A stretch of 54,036 bases of DNA from an uncultured Bacteroides sp. (lineage in GTDB: Bacteria; Bacteroidota; Bacteroidia; Bacteroidales; Bacteroidaceae), in assembly GCF_910578895.1 (NCBI RefSeq), contig NZ_CAJTSC010000023.1, forward strand, positions 1-54,036, in the 5' to 3' direction. The translations under genes were made by a program, and so were the position numbers. The notes under the pieces were generated by a model that had not been told where the DNA came from, did no database searches, and saw nothing but the letters and a program-made list of their open reading frames with translations. Of this stretch, positions 48,616 to 54,036 are shown piece after piece; position 1 is the first letter of the stretch; each line of letters begins with the position of its first letter.

Positions 48616-49449
48616 ATGAAATTTATAGGTGCGCATGTATCTGCCGGTGGCGGCGTGGAGGCGGCTCCCGTCAATGCCAATGGGATAGGGGCGAATGCCT
48701 TTGCCTTGTTTACCAAAAATCAGCGTCAGTGGGTGGCGAAACCCTTGACGCAGGAGAGTATTTCTTTATTTAAGGAGAAATGCGGGGAATATGCCCTCGA
48801 AGCGCGTTATATCCTTCCGCACGACAGCTATCTGATTAATCTGGGACATCCGGAAGAGGAAGGGCTGGAGAAGAGCCGTGCGGCTTTTTTGGACGAAATG
48901 CAACGTTGCGAGGCATTGGGACTGGAGTTGTTGAACTTCCATCCGGGCAGCCATTTGAATAAGATTTCGGTGGAAGCTTGCCTGGACAGGGTTGCCGAAT
49001 CCATTAATATCGCATTGGGCAAGACAAAAGGCGTTACGGCGGTTATTGAGAATACTGCCGGACAAGGCAGCAATGTGGGTAACGAGTTCTGGCAGTTGAA
49101 GCATATCATCGACCGGGTGGAAGACAAGTCGCGTGTGGGGGTCTGCCTGGACACTTGCCATACGTATACGGCGGGTTATGACATTGTGAATGAATACGAC
49201 AAGGTTTTCGAAGAGTTTGATAAGACCGTCGGTTTCGGTTTCCTGCGTGCCATACACCTGAATGATTCGAAAAAGGCATTGGGAAGCCGCGTAGACCGTC
49301 ACGACAGCATCGGAAAGGGGCTTATCGGTTTGGATTTCTTCAAACGTTTCATGAAAGACAATCGGTTTGACGATATGCCTGTCATACTCGAAACGCCGGA
49401 CGAGACGCTTTGGGCGGAAGAGATTAGTATGTTGCGCAGTTTTGAGTAA
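48616..49449 (+). CDS. nfo: Endonuclease IV (AP endonuclease)
   Basis: The 277-residue cytoplasmic DNA-repair enzyme cleaves at abasic sites and removes 3'-blocking groups. All landmarks of the three-metal site are present: GAHVSAGGG, ILPHDSYLINLGHP, NFHPGSH, AVIENTAGQGSNVG, VGVCLDTCHTYTAGYD, AIHLNDSKKALGSRVDRHDSIGKG and VILETPDE. Length agrees with the family. It is transcribed alone from the promoter at 48549. Confidence 0.97.
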   Translation: MKFIGAHVSAGGGVEAAPVNANGIGANAFALFTKNQRQWVAKPLTQESISLFKEKCGEYALEARYILPHDSYLINLGHPEEEGLEKSRAAFLDEMQRCEALGLELLNFHPGSHLNKISVEACLDRVAESINIALGKTKGVTAVIENTAGQGSNVGNEFWQLKHIIDRVEDKSRVGVCLDTCHTYTAGYDIVNEYDKVFEEFDKTVGFGFLRAIHLNDSKKALGSRVDRHDSIGKGLIGLDFFKRFMKDNRFDDMPVILETPDETLWAEEISMLRSFE

Positions 49450-49514
49450 GGGCGCTGCTGCTATTTTCTTGTCATAGTGGTGTGTCGAAACGATGAAAGG
49501 GGGGGCATAATTAC

Positions 49515-49594
49515 ATTTTTTAGCCGCAACTGGCACGGATACGCAGATAAATCCAGAAAAATCTGCGTATCCGTGTCGGCTGCGGCTGAAAAAT
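49515..49594. repeat. Long inverted repeat with 34-bp arms between convergent genes
   Basis: Arms at 49515-49548 and 49561-49594 match as reverse complements at about 30 of 34 positions, with a 12-nt loop. The inner CACGGATACGCAGAT / ATCTGCGTATCCGTG is perfect. T residues precede and A residues follow the GC-rich core, so these extend the stem and no free T-run remains on either strand. Confidence 0.85.
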
Positions 49595-49657
49595 ACAGAC
49601 CGGTGGGTTTCAACAGGGATGCAGCCGTAAGATGCGTAGGCGGTGCATCCACCGGCT

Positions 49658-50959
49658 TTATTGCCGGTCAACCCTCACATTCTTCCATTCGAAATTAGAG
49701 ATAATCTCTTTGTCGCATCGGGCATCCTTCGCCTTGATATTCAGGTTTTCGAACGTAAAATCCTTCAATTCGTATTGGTCGGACTTGCTGACGTTGAAGA
49801 ATATGTCGCAACTCAGGTTGATGTTGCGCAGCGTCACGTTGTTGGCGCGTGAGAGGGGAATATCCTTACGCCCTTTGAGGTCGAAGAACTGTGTCCACGG
49901 CTTGATGAGCAGCAGGCTCTTGGCATCGCCGGTGATGTCTTCCACCAGAATATGTTCGTAGTGCTGCGGAGTGTCGGGACGCATCTTCAGCCAAAGCAGG
50001 CGGGTGGCGTTGCTGATTTTGCAGCGGCGGAGTATGATGTTGCGGTTGTGTATCGACTCACTGCCGCATGTCAGTCCGCTGTGGCAGAATCCGTATGTGC
50101 AATCTTCAATGATGATATTGGTGTTGCTGCCGTTTTCAGGAGCCTTGTCCGCCCACGGTCCTTTGCCGCCTTTCAAGGCTACGGCATCGTCGTTGACGGA
50201 CATGTAACAGTTCTTTACCAGCACATTGCTGCATACGTCGATGTCGATGGCGTCGCTGCTCGGCGCTTTCACCGGGGTGGCAGGTGCAAAGATATGGAGA
50301 TTGAGCAGCTTGATGTTGTTGCAGCGGTAGATATGCGTGGTCCAGAACGGCGAGTTCATGAGGCGCACTCCCGAGATTTGCACATCGTTGCTGTTGGAGA
50401 CATAGAGCAGGCGGGGGCGCAACTCGTCCATATTGGTGCACTTCGGGATGACTTTGCGGCGCAGCCAGAAGGATTTCCAGTATCTGTGTCCGTTGCCGTT
50501 GATGGTGCCTTTGCCGGATATGGTAAATCCGTTCACCTTATCGGCATTCACCAGTGCGGCGAAGTATTTCAGGCTTTGCCCTTCTATGCGGGTGTCAACG
50601 ATGGCAAAGTTGCTGATGTCATCGCTTCCTTTCAGCACTGCACCTTCTTCCATGTACAGGTGTGTTTTCGGCTTGAAGAAGATGGAGCCGCTGAGAAACG
50701 TTCCGCGGGGGATGACAATGACGCCGCCGCCGTCCTTGGCAGCCCGGTCTATCACCGCCTGTATTTTTTCCGTTTGCACTGCCGTGCTGTCGTTTGCCAC
50801 GCCATAATCGGTCAGGATGTATTTCTTACCCAGTGTCTCAATGTCGACGATTTCGTTTTGCCTGAACCAGTCGGGGATAAGCGTGCCGTCGGGGAATTTC
50901 TCTTGCCCGAACATTTGCAGGCTGATGAATGCCGTAAATAGGAATGTAATGATTTTCAT
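49658..50959 (-). CDS. Secreted GH28-family glycosidase (polygalacturonase-like)
   Basis: Start 50959 gives a signal peptide (MKIITFLFTAFISLQMFGQ). A longer frame from 51022 precedes it. The 433-residue beta-helix protein follows GH28: GGGVIVIPRGTFLSGSIFFK, MEEGAVLKGSDDISNF, GKGTINGNGHRYW, and SSDAIDIDVCSNVLVKNCYMSVNDDAVALKGG, which holds the catalytic Asp residues. CHSGLTCGSES follows, equivalent to GHGxSxGS. The usual Arg of RIK is replaced (LLWLKMR). It should hydrolyse galacturonan-type or related pectic linkages in the periplasm. It is isolated from any SusCD operon here, and its end converges with nfo. Confidence 0.88.
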   Translation of the reverse strand: MKIITFLFTAFISLQMFGQEKFPDGTLIPDWFRQNEIVDIETLGKKYILTDYGVANDSTAVQTEKIQAVIDRAAKDGGGVIVIPRGTFLSGSIFFKPKTHLYMEEGAVLKGSDDISNFAIVDTRIEGQSLKYFAALVNADKVNGFTISGKGTINGNGHRYWKSFWLRRKVIPKCTNMDELRPRLLYVSNSNDVQISGVRLMNSPFWTTHIYRCNNIKLLNLHIFAPATPVKAPSSDAIDIDVCSNVLVKNCYMSVNDDAVALKGGKGPWADKAPENGSNTNIIIEDCTYGFCHSGLTCGSESIHNRNIILRRCKISNATRLLWLKMRPDTPQHYEHILVEDITGDAKSLLLIKPWTQFFDLKGRKDIPLSRANNVTLRNINLSCDIFFNVSKSDQYELKDFTFENLNIKAKDARCDKEIISNFEWKNVRVDRQ

Positions 50960-51068
50960 GGTTTCCAATCTGTTTAAAATCAACTTATGAATTAGGTTGC
51001 AAACATAAGAAACTTGATGCAAAGCCGGGCGAAAGGCAATGATTTAAATTCTGTGCAAAATGACTTTT

Positions 51069-51092
51069 AGAGCCTGTTTGAATTTTGTTCAG
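51069..51092 (+). repeat. Solo end related to the MITE-like element
   Basis: AGAGCCTGTTTGAATTTTGTTCAG here matches the left end of the element at 36547-36570 with one difference. Similarity fades after GTTCAG and no right end is found nearby. It lies in the gap between the GH28 start and the GNAT gene. Confidence 0.65.
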
Positions 51093-51171
51093 TATCAACT
51101 TCGTTCAAAACATTTTTTACCTTTTTGATATAGGTATAGTCTTTTGAGAGTTCTTTGTAAGCGGTCGGTTC

Positions 51172-51630
51172 TTAACCTGCTATGCCGTTTTCTTCGTGCT
51201 CCCATTGCAGGTGCAATATCGGAAAAGGCTTTCCCGTAGGGTCGGTTTCGTCCCTTCCGATTACCCGGAAGCCCGTATGCAGATAGAACCGGTACGCCTG
51301 TTCGTTCTGTTCGTTGACGTCCACCTTATATATATGCTTTTCGTGGAGCGCGTATTGCACCAGCCGTTTGCCATATCCTTTTCCCTGCTCGTCGGGATGC
51401 ACGAAGAGCATTTCGATAAGTTCATCGCCCAGTCCCATGAAAGCGGCGGCTTTTCCTTCCTTGTTGCGGATGATGTAGAGCGCTACGGCTTGGAAATACA
51501 GGTTTCGCACCAGGGGTTTGTAGAACTTTATGTCGGCTTCCGTCAGGAAGTGGTGGGTGCTGCGTACGGAAGCTTCCCATACGCCGATTAGTTCATCGTA
51601 ATCTTGTGGGGCAGGTTGGAGGATTTGCAT
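51172..51630 (-). CDS. GNAT-family N-acetyltransferase
   Basis: The 152-residue protein begins MQILQPAPQDYDELIGVWEASVRSTHHFLTEADI. Its GNAT features are KAAAFMGLGDELIEMLFVHPDEQGKGYGKRLVQYAL (acetyl-CoA loop EQGKGYG), VDVNEQNEQAYRFYLHTGFRVIGRDETDPTGKPFPILHL. This pattern is close to the YjaB/PA4866-like group. Substrate unknown. It is followed in the genome by gene-poor DNA with the MITE-like solo end. Confidence 0.87.
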   Translation of the reverse strand: MQILQPAPQDYDELIGVWEASVRSTHHFLTEADIKFYKPLVRNLYFQAVALYIIRNKEGKAAAFMGLGDELIEMLFVHPDEQGKGYGKRLVQYALHEKHIYKVDVNEQNEQAYRFYLHTGFRVIGRDETDPTGKPFPILHLQWEHEENGIAG

Positions 51631-51728
51631 CGGATATGTGTAAGTTTAAGTAGCGATTGATTATAAGATATAAATGGGTTTTCAATATCTGCCTGTATGT
51701 ATATTGGTATTCAAAATTTAGGCAGGCT

Positions 51729-53534
51729 TTAAAAGTCTGCCTTTTGTGTAATCTTTATTCGCACTCCCGTTGCCGGATGCGTAAACTCCAGCATTTCGGC
51801 ATGCAGATATAGGCGGTCGGCTTTCTCACCGTAGAGCCCGTCGCCGATAATGGGGCAGTGCAATCCCTGCGGATGGGCGGCATGCACCCGTAGCTGATGT
51901 GTACGTCCGGTACGGGGATAAAAGGCGATGCGGGTATGGTGGTCCTTGCGCTCCAGTACCTCAAAGTCTGTTACGGCAGGTTTGCCGTGTTCGGCATCCA
52001 CTGTTTGCCGTGGACGGTCGAGCGGGTCCGGGCATAGCGGCAGTTCGATTGTTCCTTTATCCTGAGGGATTATGCCGTTGAGCCATGCGATGTAACGTTT
52101 CCCTACGGTGCGGTTTTGGAACTGTGCTTGCAGGTGCCGGTGCGTTTGCTTGCTCTTTGCTATTATCAGCAGACCGGATGTTGCCATGTCCAGGCGGTGT
52201 ACTATCAGCGGACCGTCCGCATCGGGATACCGTTCGTGCATCACGCTGTAAACGGACACCGCATCTTCCTTGCCGGGCACGGACAGCATGCCTGCCGGTT
52301 TGTTCGCCACCAACAGCCATTCGTCCTCATAGACCGTTTCCAACTCCTTGGCGTTGGCAGACAGCAATGCTTTCCGCATGGGGTCGTCATCCACTTCCAG
52401 ACCTTGCAGCATGTGTTTCAGTATCGGTTCGCATTTACCTTTGCATGCCGGGTAGTAGTGCCCGTGATGCCGTATTTCCGTTTTAGGCGATTCTCCCCAC
52501 CAGAACTCCGCCATTGCGACAGGCTTCCATCCATGCAGATAGGCTTGTTGCAACAGCTTGGGTGCGGCACATTCGCCGGCGCCGGCAGGCGGAGTTTTGT
52601 GTACGGTCTGCTCAAAGATGTCGCAGAGCGTCCTTGCCTCTCCCCGGCAGTTCAGCATTTTGAACTGCCCGAACAGTTTTTGCTGCAAGGCGGCGGAACG
52701 CTGTTTGCGCTCGTTTTTCAGGGTTTGTATATCGGTTTCATGCTTGGAAACGGCTTGTTGCAGCGGAGCAATCCGTTCGTTCCAGGCACGCTCCATGCGT
52801 TTGTATTCGGCTTTTTGGAATTGGCTTTCGCGTATCAGGGCGTTCTCTTCTTCGAGGGTCATCGGCAAACCGGCAGGCAACGCCGCCCGGCGTCTTCGTT
52901 CTTCCCGCTGCTCTTTGGCGGCTTTCATCTGCCGTTTGGCTTCCTCCAAAGCTGTTCGGGCGGTTTGTTGCAAGGATGCCAGCTGTTCCGCCCGCCGCTT
53001 GTATTCGGCATCTTCCTCCAGCTGTCTGATGTGCAGGTTGATTTGTGAAATCTGTTCCTCTTCTATCTTGAAGAATCCTTGCGGTTGCAACAGGTCGTAC
53101 ACCGGCGGCACGAAGAACGGGTGCGCGTTCTTTCCTGCCAATATGCCGGAGAATGCCGCCAAGTATCCTGTTCCGCCTTCTTGTGTCTGCACCACCAGGA
53201 CGCCGAACATCTTGCCTTGCGCCAGCTCTTCTTTCCATGCTTCCTGCATGCCGAGATACTCCTGCACCTCTTTGGCGGCTGCTACGCAGAGCGGATGGGG
53301 CGTGTAGCAGAAGGGGAAGGTAAACCTTTCCGGCAACGGTATGTTGTGTATGGGAGTGTGGAAACTGTGTAGCATGTCAGAATAAAGGGCGGATGGGACA
53401 TTGTGTCCATCGTCTGGTTGCGGCAGCGGGCGCGTTATTTTCTTTTTTATCTTCTTGTATTTGCGTTCGCGTTCCCAGGCGGCTTTTCGTGCCTGATACC
53501 GTTCGTATTGATTTTCCAGATAATTGTCTGCCAT
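51729..53534 (-). CDS. RluA-family pseudouridine synthase with a long N-terminal extension
   Basis: The C-terminal 210 residues (about 390-600) are a standard RluA catalytic domain: VYEDEWLLVANKPAGMLSVPGKE, the catalytic-Asp motif VHRLDMATSGLLIIAKS, RYIAWLNGIIP and GRTHQLRVHAAHPQGLHCPIIGDGLYG. The first 390 residues are unusual. They comprise a basic N-terminus (RERKYKKIKKKITRPLP), a segment with FTFPFCYTPHPLCVAAAKEVQEYL and FGVLVVQTQEGGTGYLAAFSG, then a long charged coiled coil (about 165-290). There is also a Cys-containing region ending NCRGEARTLCDIFEQ. Such long RluA proteins occur in Bacteroides. The RNA target is unknown. A minus-strand TACCTTTG box (53606-53613) precedes the start by about 70 bp. 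A weak hairpin, GGCAG/CTGCC at 51721-51741, overlaps the stop codon. Confidence 0.9.
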   Translation of the reverse strand: MADNYLENQYERYQARKAAWERERKYKKIKKKITRPLPQPDDGHNVPSALYSDMLHSFHTPIHNIPLPERFTFPFCYTPHPLCVAAAKEVQEYLGMQEAWKEELAQGKMFGVLVVQTQEGGTGYLAAFSGILAGKNAHPFFVPPVYDLLQPQGFFKIEEEQISQINLHIRQLEEDAEYKRRAEQLASLQQTARTALEEAKRQMKAAKEQREERRRRAALPAGLPMTLEEENALIRESQFQKAEYKRMERAWNERIAPLQQAVSKHETDIQTLKNERKQRSAALQQKLFGQFKMLNCRGEARTLCDIFEQTVHKTPPAGAGECAAPKLLQQAYLHGWKPVAMAEFWWGESPKTEIRHHGHYYPACKGKCEPILKHMLQGLEVDDDPMRKALLSANAKELETVYEDEWLLVANKPAGMLSVPGKEDAVSVYSVMHERYPDADGPLIVHRLDMATSGLLIIAKSKQTHRHLQAQFQNRTVGKRYIAWLNGIIPQDKGTIELPLCPDPLDRPRQTVDAEHGKPAVTDFEVLERKDHHTRIAFYPRTGRTHQLRVHAAHPQGLHCPIIGDGLYGEKADRLYLHAEMLEFTHPATGVRIKITQKADF

Positions 53535-53605
53535 AAGTCTTGTTGCTAAAGCGGAAATCCGATGAAGCGCTTCTTCACATCGCGCATTTCTTTATATATA
53601 ATGTG

Positions 53606-53613
53606 CAAAGGTA
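53606..53613 (-). promoter_or_regulatory. Probable -7 promoter box for the RluA-family gene
   Basis: On the minus strand 53613-53606 reads TACCTTTG, an exact TAnnTTTG match 72 bp before the start. The upstream GGCAGAAAGCA block is shared with the promoter at 30863-30893. No exact TTG is found at -33. Confidence 0.6.
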
Positions 53614-54036
53614 TGAAAACTATCTGCTTTCTGCCATCCGCTAAATGTGATTAAACAAAATTAACGGTTTGGATATTTGTGTTTTTTTAGGAATAACTAA
53701 CTTTACAACGCAAATCAGATACTAACCTGAAAGGAGATTACATTATCACGGCAATTCGATAGGGTTTATATCCTGTTGAAAGTAATGGGACGGCTCTTCT
53801 CCTTATGTTTTAAATATTCTCTGTATCCCGTCTTGCAGAATTAATGAGGGCTACCTGTGTCATTCAGGAGTAGTTCTGACTAATTCGTATATGCAAGCAA
53901 GACAAAAAATAAAGAAATCATACTCTTTTGTACATTTTCTTTTCTTTACGGAAAAGACAGTTCTGCTTATGGACAAACGTTCCATGGCACCTTCCCGCTT
54001 GTTCGACAGTACACATCAATTATTACATTATAATCA
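53614..54036. other. Gene-poor right end of the window
   Basis: No complete gene is supported here. An open plus-strand frame from ATG 53891 runs to the window edge (146 nt), but its product shows no family features. A neighbouring frame ending at about 54032 resembles a signal-peptide end (SAYGQTF) and then stops. Either could be the start of a gene outside the window. AAAGGAG at about 53731 is not followed by a good start codon. Confidence 0.25.

Noticed and set aside
49515..49594. Ordinary rho-independent terminator
   Set aside because: The T-run lies on the 5' side and A residues on the 3' side for both strands, so the usual T-tail after the hairpin is missing.
1..54036. tRNA, rRNA, tmRNA or a known riboswitch
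   Set aside because: I recognised no cloverleaf, rRNA segment or conserved riboswitch core by eye. Dedicated covariance-model searches were not possible here.

Overview
The window looks like chromosomal DNA of a gut Bacteroides species (phylum Bacteroidota). Three SusC/SusD outer-membrane uptake pairs are present, along with many signal-peptide lipoproteins (NigD-like, DUF4251-like, NlpE-like), a Bacteroides-type tyrosine integrase and promoter boxes of the Bacteroides TTG / TAnnTTTG type. I cannot assign a species from sequence alone.

Layout. (1) 1-6550 is an operon of SusC (5' end cut by the window edge), SusD, a FAS1-domain lipoprotein and a second surface lipoprotein, closed by a very strong hairpin terminator. 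Behind it (6623-10113) is a two-gene unit: a stand-alone TonB 'plug' protein with no barrel, and a large macroglobulin-like protein that ends in a degenerate plug. (2) A HigB/HigA-type toxin-antitoxin pair follows (10122-10785, minus). (3) 10877-22144 resembles a reshuffled polysaccharide utilisation locus: a secreted beta-helix protein, a second SusD/SusC pair, a tyrosine recombinase boxed by two near-palindromic ATGCAAnTTGCAT sites, the C-terminal stump of a GH2 glycosidase, and a secreted URO-D/MtaA-like protein. (4) 22391-28188 holds envelope genes: an NlpE-like lipoprotein, a CNNM/CorC-type membrane protein, a secreted esterase, an S41-peptidase homologue that has lost both catalytic residues with a partner lipoprotein, and a DUF4251-like protein. 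(5) 28652-28938 is a frameshifted remnant. The conserved pair of a GGGtGRT protein and a NifU-like scaffold follows (29068-30799). (6) 31341-38818 is mostly housekeeping: a DMP19-like protein, a NigD-like lipoprotein, a Yip1-like membrane protein, smpB, metH, then a radical-SAM/partner pair of probable DNA-metabolism proteins. (7) 38865-41711 carries a lytic transglycosylase, a frameshifted short-chain dehydrogenase, a YjbQ-family protein and a MaoC-like hydratase. (8) 42085-47420 is a third SusC/SusD pair with its own terminator and no enzyme beside it. (9) 47546-53534 carries two GNAT acetyltransferases, nfo, a secreted GH28 glycosidase and a long RluA-family pseudouridine synthase.

The intergenic DNA is rich in structured repeats: a 177-bp MITE-like element with two solo-end relatives, two different arrays of 22-bp palindromic units, a 34-bp-arm inverted repeat, and a 13-bp motif found three times. 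No rRNA, tRNA or CRISPR array was recognised. The observations I consider most worth testing are the recombinase unit beside SusC and the GH2 stump, the plug-only/macroglobulin-plug pair, the inactive S41 homologue, and the 22-bp palindromic arrays.
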